From Dolosigranulum savutiense (GTDB lineage Bacteria; Bacillota; Bacilli; Lactobacillales; Carnobacteriaceae_A): a stretch of 64,000 nucleotides of DNA. Location: positions 1,550,001 to 1,614,000 of the forward strand of contig NZ_CP142435.1 of assembly GCF_039830095.1 (NCBI RefSeq), written 5' to 3'. Under the pieces are notes generated by a model. That model was not told where the DNA came from. It worked only from the letters and a program-made list of their open reading frames with translations, and ran no database searches. The translations under genes and the position numbers were made by a program. Position 1 is the first letter of the stretch. Each line of letters opens with the position of its first letter. Shown piece by piece: positions 56,411-64,000 of this stretch.

Positions 56411-57076
56411 ATGTCAAAAAAAGATATGAACAATGAAGAGTTATGGTCAAAGAAATTTGATGAAGAAATGGAAGAAGCGGATCAAGATACGTCTGATCAC
56501 AAGAAAAAGAAATCAAAAATTTCACCTATTTTAACAGGATCAGTAGCCTTGTTAGGACTGTTGATTGTTGTGATGATTTTCTTCTATGTGTATTATCGCG
56601 GAAGAGACGGAGCACAAGTAGCTCAAACATCTGATCAAGTGACGTTGCAAGAAAATTCAAATGATATTAAAGACTTGAATTTGAAAGCACGCGATAGCCA
56701 AAAAGAAAAAGAAGAAAAAGAGAAAAAAGCTGAAGAAGAAAAACAAAAAGAGCAAGAGAAAAAAGAAAAAGAACAAGAGCGCAAAAAACAACAACGCGAC
56801 GAAGAACAACGTCAACAAGAACGTGAAGCTGAACAGGCACGTCAACAAGAACAACAACAACAGCAGCAACAAGCGCAACAACAAGAACAGTCTAATCAGC
56901 AGCAACAAACACAGCAACAGCAACAATCCGGTGGGTCATCATACACGGTCCAAGCAGGGGATAACTTATACCGAATTGCAGTTAACCATGGTATGACGTT
57001 GGATGAGTTATTGCAAAAGAATGGCTTATCAGCTAACTCAACCATTCAACCGGGCGATACCTTGCAAGTAAATTAA
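56411..57076 (+). CDS. Membrane-anchored LysM-domain protein (YpbE-like)
   Basis: A 221-residue bitopic membrane protein. Residues 1-38 are cytoplasmic and charged, one membrane segment lies at about 39-60 (PILTGSVALLGLLIVVMIFFYVYY), then a long spacer of lysine, glutamate and glutamine (about 95-175), and a C-terminal LysM domain (about 176-221, SYTVQAGDNLYRIAVNHG to TIQPGDTLQVN) that binds peptidoglycan. Bacillus has a similar LysM gene, ypbE, next to recQ. It probably links membrane and wall; an enzymatic domain is absent. Confidence 0.85.
   Translation: MSKKDMNNEELWSKKFDEEMEEADQDTSDHKKKKSKISPILTGSVALLGLLIVVMIFFYVYYRGRDGAQVAQTSDQVTLQENSNDIKDLNLKARDSQKEKEEKEKKAEEEKQKEQEKKEKEQERKKQQRDEEQRQQEREAEQARQQEQQQQQQQAQQQEQSNQQQQTQQQQQSGGSSYTVQAGDNLYRIAVNHGMTLDELLQKNGLSANSTIQPGDTLQVN
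56690..56935 (+). repeat. Low-complexity K/E/Q-rich coding tract
   Basis: This A-rich tract encodes runs of KEKEEKEKK and then CAA/CAG-coded glutamines within the LysM protein. Near-repeats of CAACAA make it prone to slippage and length change between strains. The long antisense frame here is an artefact of this composition. Confidence 0.8.
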
Positions 57077-57086
57077 GGAGTGTCGT

Positions 57087-57755
57087 ATGAGTAAGCACCT
57101 TACAATTGCAGTTGATGGACCTGCTTCGTCAGGTAAAAGCACTGTGGCAAAGGCCGTTGCGAATCGTTTAGGATTAACGTATATCGATACAGGGGCGATG
57201 TATCGTAGCATTACGTTATATGCCTTACAAAAAAATATCGATATGGAAGATGAGAAAGCAGTTGCTCATTTGTTAAATGACGTAACAATAAGATTTGAAG
57301 AGGGATCAGATAATCAACATGTTTGGCTAAATCATACAGAAGTAACAGAAGCAATTCGCCAAGAAGATGTTACGCGACAGGTTTCATTAATTTCATCTTA
57401 TCGCTCGGTTCGCGAAAAATTAGTTGAACAACAACGACAAATGGCTGAATCTAAAGATGTGATTATGGATGGGCGTGATATTGGAACAGTAGTCTTGCCT
57501 AATGCAACGAAAAAATTCTTTTTGAAAGCAAGTGCAGAAGAACGAGCGCGACGACGAACGGCTGAATATAAACAAAAAGGTATTCAAGTTGAATACCAAC
57601 AAGTGCTAGCTGATATTCGAGCTCGCGATCAATATGATTCCAATCGCGCAATATCACCGCTCAAGAAGCCTCATGACGCGATTGTTATTGATTCTACAAC
57701 AATGACAATCGATGAGGTGGTAGAAGCAATTATTCAAAATATCCAAAAAAATTAA
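57087..57755 (+). CDS. cmk: Cytidylate kinase
   Basis: Cmk phosphorylates CMP and dCMP to the diphosphates. The 222-residue protein has the P-loop VDGPASSGKSTVAK near residues 9-22, YIDTGAMYRSITLYAL near 32-47, the DGRDIGTVVLPNA motif and the lid arginines in SAEERARRR. GGAGTGTC precedes the ATG by the right distance. The cmk-rpsA-der order that follows is widely conserved in Firmicutes. Confidence 0.97.
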   Translation: MSKHLTIAVDGPASSGKSTVAKAVANRLGLTYIDTGAMYRSITLYALQKNIDMEDEKAVAHLLNDVTIRFEEGSDNQHVWLNHTEVTEAIRQEDVTRQVSLISSYRSVREKLVEQQRQMAESKDVIMDGRDIGTVVLPNATKKFFLKASAEERARRRTAEYKQKGIQVEYQQVLADIRARDQYDSNRAISPLKKPHDAIVIDSTTMTIDEVVEAIIQNIQKN

Positions 57756-57772
57756 AAAGATCTTAATAAATG

Positions 57773-57802
57773 TTGGCAATTGAGCCGATAATAATGTATA
57801 AT
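57773..57802 (+). promoter_or_regulatory. rpsA promoter
   Basis: TTGGCA (57773-57778) and a perfect TATAAT (57797-57802) are separated by 18 bp, 42 bases before the rpsA start. Confidence 0.8.
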
Positions 57803-57843
57803 AGTAGATGTATGCAATAAGTACAATTGGGAGGACGTCGTAA

Positions 57844-59091
57844 ATGTCAGAAGAGAATAAAAATCTAGAACAAAACGCATCAATGGATCAGGTTATGGCT
57901 GATGTCGTTGATGTTAAGCCCGGTGATTTAGTTACTGCCGAGGTTTTAACAATCGATAGCGAAAAGAATGTTGTTGTTGGTTTAGGTAGCGGACAAGAAG
58001 GAATTGTCCCTCTACGTGAACTTTCAACTGATTATGTTGAAGATCCAGCTGATGAAGTAGAAGTTGGCGATTCAATCGAATTAGTTGTCTTAAAAGACGT
58101 TAAAGACAAAGAACAAGGTGGCTTCATCTTATCTAAAAAACGTGTTGACCAACGTAAAGTTTGGGAAGAACTACAAGAAAAAGCAGATAATGGTGAACCA
58201 ATTAAAGCTGAAGTATCTCGAGTCGTTAAAGGTGGAGTAACCGTTGACCTAGGTGTCCGTGGATTTGTTCCAGCATCTCACTTAGATACAAACTTTGTTA
58301 GTGATTTAAGCGAATTTGAAGGAAACACTTACGAATTCAAAATTTTAGAAATTGACCCAAGTGACCGTCAATTAATTCTTTCACGTAAAGCACTCCTTCA
58401 AAAAGAAGAAGAAGCTGAACGTCAAGAAGCACTTGAAGCACTTGAAGAAGGATCAACTGTTAAAGGAACTGTTGTTCGTTTAACTAACTTCGGTGCCTTC
58501 GTTAACTTAGGTGGTGTTGATGGATTAGTCCACGTTTCAGAAATTGCACATGAACGTATTAACCATCCAAAAGATCGCTTGAAAAAAGGCGATGAAATTG
58601 AAGTGAAAGTTCTTAGCGTTGATGTTGAACGTGAACGTGTATCACTATCATTGAAAGATCTTATTCCTGGACCATGGGATAATGTGGAAGAAGAATTCAA
58701 AGCAGGATCAACCGTTACTGGTCTCGTAAAACGTATTACAGACTTCGGTGCTTTTGTTGAGTTGAAACCTGGTGTTGAAGGACTTGTTCACATTTCTGAA
58801 TTAGCTCATAAACACGTGGAAACACCACATGAAGTTCTTGAAGCTGGTGAAGAAGTTGAAGTGAAAATTCTTGATGTAGATGGAGACCGTCAGCGCGTTT
58901 CACTTAGTGTGAAAGCTCTGAAAGAGGCACCAGCTCGTTCAGAAAGCAACCCACAACCAAAACAACGTAAAAAAGATTCATCAGTAAATGTTAAACAACC
59001 ATCATTACGCGACAACGATGGTGAAGGAGCATTCTCTGTTGGAGATCAAATCGGAGATCAATTAGCTGGATTATTCGAAGATAACGACTAA
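57844..59091 (+). CDS. rpsA: 30S ribosomal protein S1 homologue
   Basis: A 415-residue protein with four S1 RNA-binding repeats, beginning at about residues 27, 111, 197 and 282 (for example KPGDLVTAEVLTID, VRLTNFGAFVNLGGVDGLVHVSEIA and RITDFGAFVELKPGVEGLVHISELA). Gram-negative S1 has six repeats; the four-repeat form is usual in Lactobacillales, where it may assist translation initiation on weak ribosome sites. The tail after about 365 is charged and flexible. Its codon use is strongly biased, in keeping with high expression. A terminator follows. Confidence 0.94.
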   Translation: MSEENKNLEQNASMDQVMADVVDVKPGDLVTAEVLTIDSEKNVVVGLGSGQEGIVPLRELSTDYVEDPADEVEVGDSIELVVLKDVKDKEQGGFILSKKRVDQRKVWEELQEKADNGEPIKAEVSRVVKGGVTVDLGVRGFVPASHLDTNFVSDLSEFEGNTYEFKILEIDPSDRQLILSRKALLQKEEEAERQEALEALEEGSTVKGTVVRLTNFGAFVNLGGVDGLVHVSEIAHERINHPKDRLKKGDEIEVKVLSVDVERERVSLSLKDLIPGPWDNVEEEFKAGSTVTGLVKRITDFGAFVELKPGVEGLVHISELAHKHVETPHEVLEAGEEVEVKILDVDGDRQRVSLSVKALKEAPARSESNPQPKQRKKDSSVNVKQPSLRDNDGEGAFSVGDQIGDQLAGLFEDND

Positions 59092-59114
59092 TTCAATATA
59101 CGATTATAAAACAT

Positions 59115-59160
59115 CTACCCAGCTCCCTGCCTTGCAGTTCGAGTTGGGTAGTTATTTATT
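59115..59160 (+). terminator. Terminator between rpsA and der
   Basis: CTACCCAGCTC (59115-59125) pairs with GAGTTGGGTAG (59141-59151) with one G-T pair, followed by the interrupted T-run TTATTTATT. Confidence 0.75.
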
Positions 59161-59191
59161 ACGAGATAATTAATGAAAGAAGGTGAAGCAA

Positions 59192-60505
59192 ATGGTTAAA
59201 CCATTAGTAGCAATTGTAGGTCGTCCGAATGTAGGAAAGTCAACCATTTTTAACCGTATTGTCGGTGAACGTATATCGATTGTTCGCGATGAGCCAGGTG
59301 TGACGCGCGATCGAATTTATGCCGATGCGGAATGGTTAGGGAAAGAATTTTCTCTGATTGATACAGGTGGAATCACAATAGATGAGGAACCTTTACACAA
59401 GGAAATTAAATTACAAGCCGAAATTGCGATTGAAGAAGCAGATGTTATTATTATGATGACAAGTGTTCAGGATGGGATCACTGATATGGATGATCAAGTA
59501 GCGCCTATTCTGTATAAATCAGGAAAACCGGTTGTTCTAGCTGTCAATAAAGCTGATAATCCTGAATTAAGAACGGATATTTATCAATTTTATGCGCTCG
59601 GATTGGGAGATCCTTATCCAATATCCGGTTCACATGGAACAGGACTAGGAGATTTATTAGATGAAGTGATCGCCCAATTCCCAGATGAGGAACCGGAAAT
59701 TTATGGCGAGGATACGATTAAATTCTCCTTGATTGGCCGTCCGAATGTAGGAAAGTCAAGTCTGGTCAATAAAATATTAGGTGAGAATCGAGTGATTGTA
59801 TCTGATATAGAAGGAACAACGCGTGATGCGATTGATACACCATTTATTACACAAGACGATCGTGAATTTGTTATGATTGACACAGCAGGTATTCGCCGAC
59901 GTGGAAAAGTTTATGAAAAAACAGAAAAATATAGTGTTATGCGAGCTATGCGTGCGATTGAGCGATCGGATGTTGTGTTGTGCGTAATTGATGCTGAAGT
60001 GGGGATTCGTGAGCAAGATAAAAAAGTATTTGGGTATGCTCATGAAGCAGGTAAAGGTATTATTATTGTTGTGAATAAATGGGATACCGTTGAAAAAGAT
60101 AACCATACCATGCGTGATTTTGAGTTGAAAATTCGCGATCAGTTCAGATATTTAAGTTATGCCCCAATTTTATTCGTATCTGCCAAAACGGGTCAACGCT
60201 TGGTTCGTATTCCTGAATATGTTGAAGCGGTCTACCATAATCGTACCCAACGTGTTCAATCAAGTGTCCTAAATGATGTAATGATGGATGCTGTTGCGAC
60301 CAATCCAGCGCCTGCAAGTGGTGGTAAGCGACTGAAAGTTTATTATGGAACTCAAGTTGCTGTGAGTCCACCCACATTTGTTGTGTTTGTCAATGATCCA
60401 GAATTAATGCATTTCTCGTATGAGCGTTTCTTAGAGAACCGATTCCGTGAAAACTTTGAATTTATCGGGACGCCGATTAGAATTATTGCGCGAGCTCGAA
60501 AATAA
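59192..60505 (+). CDS. der: Ribosome biogenesis GTPase Der (EngA)
   Basis: Der is a tandem-GTPase protein needed for 50S assembly. The 437-residue protein has two P-loops (GRPNVGKST at 8-16 and GRPNVGKSS near 182-190), each followed by its DTxG and NKxD motifs, and a C-terminal KH-like domain ([30 protein letters not shown]). The frame opens at a GTG at 59183, but the ATG at 59192 gives the standard [13 protein letters not shown] start and lies about 9 bases after AGAAGG. Confidence 0.97.
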   Translation: MVKPLVAIVGRPNVGKSTIFNRIVGERISIVRDEPGVTRDRIYADAEWLGKEFSLIDTGGITIDEEPLHKEIKLQAEIAIEEADVIIMMTSVQDGITDMDDQVAPILYKSGKPVVLAVNKADNPELRTDIYQFYALGLGDPYPISGSHGTGLGDLLDEVIAQFPDEEPEIYGEDTIKFSLIGRPNVGKSSLVNKILGENRVIVSDIEGTTRDAIDTPFITQDDREFVMIDTAGIRRRGKVYEKTEKYSVMRAMRAIERSDVVLCVIDAEVGIREQDKKVFGYAHEAGKGIIIVVNKWDTVEKDNHTMRDFELKIRDQFRYLSYAPILFVSAKTGQRLVRIPEYVEAVYHNRTQRVQSSVLNDVMMDAVATNPAPASGGKRLKVYYGTQVAVSPPTFVVFVNDPELMHFSYERFLENRFRENFEFIGTPIRIIARARK

Positions 60506-60529
60506 TTTTTTAAAAATTGTGTGAAATCA

Positions 60530-60558
60530 TTGCAGTATCAAGGTTTATGTGGTATCTT
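60530..60558 (+). promoter_or_regulatory. Candidate promoter for hup
   Basis: TTGCAG (60530-60535) and TATCTT (60553-60558) are separated by 17 bp, giving a leader of about 100 bases before hup. The match is moderate. Confidence 0.45.
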
Positions 60559-60662
60559 AGTATATGGAAAGTCACATATGACTCTTTCAACTATTTTCTC
60601 GAATAGAGGAAATAGAATGAGTAGCTTACAATAAGCTACAACTGTGGAGGTGAAAATAGATT

Positions 60663-60941
60663 ATGGCTAATAAAGCAGATTTAGTAGATAAAGTTGCAGA
60701 TAAGACTAGCTTGACTAAAAAAGACTCAAACGCTGCAGTTGAAGCAGTATTTGACTCAATTCAAGAATTCTTAGCTGAAGAAGAAAAAGTCCAGTTAATT
60801 GGATTCGGTACTTTCGAAGTGCGTGAACGTGCAGCTCGTAAAGGACGTAACCCACAAACTGGCGAAGAAATTCAAATTCCAGCAACTAAAGTTCCTGCCT
60901 TCAAAGCAGGTAAGAACCTTAAAGAAGCTGTTAAAGAATAA
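60663..60941 (+). CDS. hup: DNA-binding protein HU
   Basis: HU is a small histone-like dimer that bends and compacts DNA. The 92-residue protein has the family pattern [21 protein letters not shown], then [39 protein letters not shown], which includes the DNA-binding beta arm and its proline tip. GGAGGTG lies about 10 bases before the ATG. The der-hup order is conserved in Firmicutes. A perfect terminator follows 19 bases after the stop. Confidence 0.98.
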   Translation: MANKADLVDKVADKTSLTKKDSNAAVEAVFDSIQEFLAEEEKVQLIGFGTFEVRERAARKGRNPQTGEEIQIPATKVPAFKAGKNLKEAVKE

Positions 60942-60960
60942 AAATGCAAACGCATATTTT

Positions 60961-60990
60961 CCAAACCTGCACGTCAGGTTTGGTTTTTTT
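60961..60990 (+). terminator. Strong terminator between hup and glnA
   Basis: CCAAACCTG (60961-60969) pairs perfectly with CAGGTTTGG (60975-60983) around CACGT, followed by seven T residues. It lies only 25 bases before the glnA start codon. Confidence 0.93.
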
Positions 60991-61015
60991 CATTAAAAGT
61001 AGAATAGGTGATAAG

Positions 61016-62356
61016 ATGAGACAAGTTAGCCCAGAGATGATAAAAAATGATATTAAAGAACAAAATATTCAATTTTTACGCTTAATGTTCACCGATATTT
61101 TAGGCACAATCAAAAACGTGGAAGTACCCGTTTCACAGATTGACAAAGTTCTGGATGGTCAAATGATGTTTGATGGTTGTTCAATCGAAGGCTTTGTCCG
61201 TATCAGTGAGTCGGATATGTACTTAAAACCAGATTTGAATACATGGCTTATTTTTCCATGGGAGACAGAAACGTCTACGCCAGCTAAAGTAGCACGCCTG
61301 ATTTGTGATGTTTATCATGCGAATGGTAAAGTCTTTAAAGGGGACCCACGTGGAAACTTAAAGCGTGTTTTAAAAGAAGCTGAAGAACTTGGGTTTACTG
61401 AGTTTAACTTAGGACCAGAGCCAGAATTTTTCTTGTTAAAATTTGATGAAGACGGAAAAGTAACCGATACATTGAATGATAATGGGGGTTATTTTGACTT
61501 AGCGCCGAATGATTTAGCTGAAAACTGTCGTCGTGATATTGTATTAGAACTGCAAGCACTTGGGTTCGAGATTGAAGCGAGTCACCATGAAGCTGCACCT
61601 GGTCAACATGAGATTGATTGGCAATATGCAGGAGCAATTGAAGCGTGTGATAATATTCAAACCTTTAAATTAATTGTTAAAACAGTGGCACGTAAACATA
61701 ACTTACATGCGACTTTTATGCCGAAACCGATTGAAGGTATTAATGGTTCTGGGATGCATATGAATGTATCGCTATTTAAAGGAGAAGAAAATGCATTTGT
61801 TGATGAAGATGGTGAGACTCTCTCAATAGATGCAGGTCACTTTATCGCTGGTTTAATTGACCATGCGATGGGACTGACTGCTATTACGAATCCAATCGTC
61901 AATTCATACAAACGACTCATTCCTGGCTTTGAAGCACCAACTAGCATTGCGTGGAGTGGCCAAAATCGTACGCCGATGATTCGCATTCCAAGTTCGCGTG
62001 GTAAATCCACTCGTATTGAAGTGCGTTCAGTTGATCCAAGTGCCAATCCGTATCTAGCAATGGCATGTATTTTAAAGGCAGGGCTACAAGGAATTAAAGA
62101 TAAAATGGAAGCCCCACAACCTAAAAATAAAAATATGTATGACTTGAATGAGAAGGAATTGGAAGAAGAAGGTATTAAGCAATTACCATCAACTTTGAAA
62201 GAAGCAATTAATGAACTAAAAGCGAGTCCGCTAATGCAAGATGCATTGGGCGATCATATTTATACCCATTTTGTCAAGATGAAAGAACTTGAATGGAAAG
62301 AGTATAGTGCTAGCGTTTCGGAATGGGAGAAAGCGCGTTACTTGGAATTGTATTAA
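61016..62356 (+). CDS. glnA: Glutamine synthetase type I (alpha form)
   Basis: GlnA makes glutamine from glutamate and ammonia. The 446-residue length fits the GSI-alpha form of Firmicutes, which is not adenylylated. Active-site segments are present: FDGCSIEGF near residues 46-54, GPEPEFFL near 131, [12 protein letters not shown] near 242, and the [26 protein letters not shown] stretch. The frame can be read back to 60944 through the hup terminator; the ATG at 61016 follows AGGTGAT and is correct. GlnR, the usual upstream partner, is not here, and no GlnR-type operator is seen between hup and glnA. Confidence 0.96.
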   Translation: MRQVSPEMIKNDIKEQNIQFLRLMFTDILGTIKNVEVPVSQIDKVLDGQMMFDGCSIEGFVRISESDMYLKPDLNTWLIFPWETETSTPAKVARLICDVYHANGKVFKGDPRGNLKRVLKEAEELGFTEFNLGPEPEFFLLKFDEDGKVTDTLNDNGGYFDLAPNDLAENCRRDIVLELQALGFEIEASHHEAAPGQHEIDWQYAGAIEACDNIQTFKLIVKTVARKHNLHATFMPKPIEGINGSGMHMNVSLFKGEENAFVDEDGETLSIDAGHFIAGLIDHAMGLTAITNPIVNSYKRLIPGFEAPTSIAWSGQNRTPMIRIPSSRGKSTRIEVRSVDPSANPYLAMACILKAGLQGIKDKMEAPQPKNKNMYDLNEKELEEEGIKQLPSTLKEAINELKASPLMQDALGDHIYTHFVKMKELEWKEYSASVSEWEKARYLELY

Positions 62357-62414
62357 TGTGCCGAAAATTTAACGTTCAATTCAATTAATATGAATGGTTC
62401 TTATCTAAATAGTA

Positions 62415-62456
62415 CCCCGAGAATTGGAGGGATCTACTTTAATTCTCGGGTATTAT
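62415..62456 (+). terminator. Terminator-like hairpin after glnA
   Basis: CCCGAGAATT (62416-62425) pairs perfectly with AATTCTCGGG (62441-62450) around a 15-base loop. The tail TATTATAT is a poor T-run, so efficiency is uncertain. Confidence 0.6.
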
Positions 62457-62484
62457 ATAAAATGAAGGATTTCTGAACAATATC

Positions 62485-62513
62485 TTGACTTTTTAAAATT
62501 AAGATGGTAAAAT
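62485..62513 (+). promoter_or_regulatory. tRNA-Arg promoter
   Basis: TTGACT (62485-62490) and TAAAAT (62508-62513) are separated by 17 bp, about 20 bases before the tRNA. Confidence 0.85.
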
Positions 62514-62533
62514 ATTACTTGTGATTGAGTGAT

Positions 62534-62607
62534 GTATCCGTAGCTCAGCTGGATAGAGCATTCGCCTTCTAAGCGAACGGTCGGAGGTTCGAATCCTCTC
62601 GGATACG
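62534..62607 (+). tRNA. tRNA-Arg (anticodon UCU)
   Basis: A 74-base tRNA with all arms. The acceptor GTATCCG pairs with CGGATAC (62600-62606) with discriminator G. The anticodon stem TTCGC/GCGAA encloses loop CTTCTAA, giving anticodon TCT, which reads AGA (arginine). The T-arm GGAGGTTCGAATCCTC is standard. CCA is not encoded. It has its own promoter and terminator. Confidence 0.97.
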
Positions 62608-62609
62608 CT

Positions 62610-62643
62610 AAAACCTTACAATCCTTGTGGTTGTAAGGTTTTT
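62610..62643 (+). terminator. Rho-independent terminator after tRNA-Arg
   Basis: AAACCTTACAA (62611-62621) pairs perfectly with TTGTAAGGTTT (62631-62641), ending in a T-run. The remaining stretch to 62788 holds an extended -10 candidate, TGATAAAAT (62739-62747), for the next gene. Confidence 0.9.
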
Positions 62644-62788
62644 CTGTGTTTAATTTAGAGAAACATTAGTTCATATGAATTTCTCCACATAGAATGAGGC
62701 AGGTAGAATTGCTATCAGTGGCTTTGTTAAGAGATTTATGATAAAATAGTGTAGGTACACGACTTGACTTAAAGAAGAGGGGATGTTT

Positions 62789-63148
62789 ATGGCTAAACCA
62801 AAAATAACGAATGACATTCAAAATTTAGTAGAAACAGAACTGCGAAAAGGTGCCAGTAATTCGCGAATTGCTAATTTGTTGGAGTTAGATTACAAAGAAG
62901 CAGTCGAAATTATCGATACAATTAAAGAAAACTTGCGTCCAGATATCGGGGACGTTATTATGTTCTCCTTTAGAGAAGAGCCTATGGAGGGAGAAATTGA
63001 GAAGTTATTGACAAACAGTGCTATTGTTCGTATCGACTGGGATAACTCTTCAAAAGAAATGCATGATTTAATGGAGGAAAAAACAGTCGTAAACTTTAAA
63101 GATATCGAAGGCTTTAAGTATCAAGCAAATGAAGAAGAGTCAGAATAA
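62789..63148 (+). CDS. DUF2187 (YkvS-like) small protein
   Basis: A 119-residue protein whose second half (about 50-110, PDIGDVIMFSFREEPMEGEIEKL to KTVVNFKDIEGF) resembles the DUF2187/YkvS family, a small beta-barrel of unknown function. The first half (LRKGASNSRIANLLELDYKEAVEII) looks like a helix-turn-helix, which is not part of the minimal family, so a nucleic-acid role is possible but unproven. ATGs lie at 62783 and 62789; the second is better spaced from AGAGGGG (62776-62782). Confidence 0.6.
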   Translation: MAKPKITNDIQNLVETELRKGASNSRIANLLELDYKEAVEIIDTIKENLRPDIGDVIMFSFREEPMEGEIEKLLTNSAIVRIDWDNSSKEMHDLMEEKTVVNFKDIEGFKYQANEEESE

Positions 63149-63209
63149 TTAGTATTAGAAGCGTTAGTCCTAGTACTGACGCTTTTCGCGATAAAAGGAG
63201 ACCACAGTT

Positions 63210-64000
63210 TTGGGAGAGGTGTATCAATTTCCGTATGATTCGTCGCAACTCAAACGACAAATCAAGCAAGCAGATCAGAATGGAGATTTACAAGCAGCTT
63301 ATTACTATGCGAAATTATGCTATCAAGAAACAGATGCTTTGGAAGATTTAAACACACTCGTTTATTATGCTAATAAAATAGGAGCATACACCGAGGCGCT
63401 TACTTTCATGGATGATCATATTGAAGCGGTATTATCCCATGTAACATTAAGTAAATTATATTGCCGATTGCTTATGGCATCGGGTCAAGCAGAGGTAGCT
63501 TTGGAATTAGCGACCGTTTTTCAAGAGAGCCATAGTAGTGACCCAGAATGGATAACTTTGATTGATGATATTCAGTCCGTATTCTTGCTAGGGTCAGATG
63601 ATCAGGTGGATAAGGACCATCTAAAACAGCAATTAAAGGCACTTAATTTACTTGAAGAATCCCATCAATTAAATACTGTATCACAGGCTCATGTATTAAG
63701 CAATGATACATTACTTAGTATAGCTCCCGCTATTTTAACAGCAAGAGACTTGTCACAATTGATAAAGACCAGTTTTATTCAAGTGTTACTCCAAAAAGGA
63801 TGTAAGCAAGCACTTGATTTATATTGGCATGAACAGGAGCGTACGGTTGTATTAGCAACTCTTCATTTATTTGAGGAAGATCCTTTATTGCAAGGCATAA
63901 TGGATCAGCTTGATCATCGGTTAATGGATTATCCTAATCAGCGGCCAGCTATTGTACAAGAAGCGGTGTTTCATCTTATGCAGCTATACCCTTTTGCGGG
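63210..64000 (+). CDS. Helical-repeat (TPR-like) protein, 3' end outside window
   Basis: An open frame of at least 263 codons runs off the end of the window. It starts with a TTG at 63210, placed 9 bases after AAAGGAG; a GTG at 63219 is an alternative. The sequence is alpha-helical with repeat-like segments (LQAAYYYAKLCYQET, DLNTLVYYANKIGAYTEALTFMDDH, LSKLYCRLLMASGQAEVALELA) that suggest tetratricopeptide repeats, similar to TPR proteins (possibly DUF3196) seen in Lactobacillales. No catalytic motif is visible, and its role is unknown. Confidence 0.7.
   Translation, partial: MGEVYQFPYDSSQLKRQIKQADQNGDLQAAYYYAKLCYQETDALEDLNTLVYYANKIGAYTEALTFMDDHIEAVLSHVTLSKLYCRLLMASGQAEVALELATVFQESHSSDPEWITLIDDIQSVFLLGSDDQVDKDHLKQQLKALNLLEESHQLNTVSQAHVLSNDTLLSIAPAILTARDLSQLIKTSFIQVLLQKGCKQALDLYWHEQERTVVLATLHLFEEDPLLQGIMDQLDHRLMDYPNQRPAIVQEAVFHLMQLYPFA

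Noticed and set aside
56657-56926. - strand frame rich in leucine and phenylalanine opposite the LysM protein
   Set aside because: It is the mirror of the K/E/Q low-complexity tract, not a membrane protein gene.
60944-61015. Longer N-terminus for glnA
   Set aside because: It would translate through the hup terminator hairpin and adds residues not found in glutamine synthetases.
62534-62607. tRNA-Arg considered as an integration site
   Set aside because: No duplicated tRNA 3' end or integrase gene is seen downstream; ordinary genes follow.

Overview
This window reads as chromosomal DNA of a low-GC Gram-positive bacterium of the order Lactobacillales (lactic acid bacteria and relatives). The evidence is the gene content and order: ptsHI beside a CtsR-controlled clpE, a DUF3397 gene in front of a complete mraZ-to-divIVA division cluster, a T-box in front of ileS, RibU under an FMN riboswitch, and an alpha-type GlnA. 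Nothing here fixes the genus; a Carnobacteriaceae/Aerococcaceae-like relative is a guess from gene order. I see no insertion sequences, prophage genes, CRISPR array, toxin-antitoxin pair or defence island. Almost every gene is on the + strand; only clpE and a Cof-type phosphatase are on the - strand.

Layout. 1-4.2 kb: end of typA, ylaN, ylbG, rsmD-coaD, and a two-gene ABC exporter. 4.3-8.8 kb: clpE (- strand) diverging from ptsH-ptsI. 8.9-15.7 kb: ykuJ, then a ribosome-assembly and cofactor operon (yqeG, yqeH, yhbY, nadD, yqeK, rsfS, yqeM, tmcAL), then yceD-rpmF. 15.7-30 kb: DUF3397 gene and the division/cell-wall cluster (mraZ, rsmH, ftsL, pbp2x, mraY, murD, murG, divIB, ftsA, ftsZ, sepF, ylmG, ylmH, divIVA), interrupted by a strong terminator between mraY and murD. 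30-35 kb: T-box-ileS, then rpsB-tsf behind a structured leader. 35-38 kb: a lone lipoprotein fumarate-reductase-like flavoprotein with a palindrome filling its promoter spacer, facing the Cof phosphatase. 37.8-46.3 kb: DUF59 gene, an unusual Hsp100 ATPase, dnaE, pfkA, pyk. 46.4-50 kb: cvfB, fur, xerD, deoB. 50.3-53.8 kb: ribT-scpA-scpB-rluB and FMN-riboswitch-ribU. 53.9-64 kb: ypbB-recQ-LysM protein-cmk, rpsA, der, hup, glnA, tRNA-Arg(UCU), a DUF2187 gene, and the start of a helical-repeat protein that runs off the window.

Most of the window is core machinery for translation, envelope growth, division, glycolysis, sugar transport and chromosome segregation, and is well described. The parts worth a second look are: (i) the Hsp100 ATPase at 38269-40491, which has a ClpA-like first ATPase module and a ClpB-like second module, no middle domain and no visible ClpP-docking loop; (ii) the surface fumarate-reductase-like lipoprotein, which keeps the full set of catalytic residues but has no flavin or heme domain to receive electrons, together with its 18-bp perfect palindrome; (iii) the terminator that splits the division cluster; and (iv) glnA sitting directly behind the hup terminator with no promoter that I can see. 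I did not find a clearly new multi-gene system.
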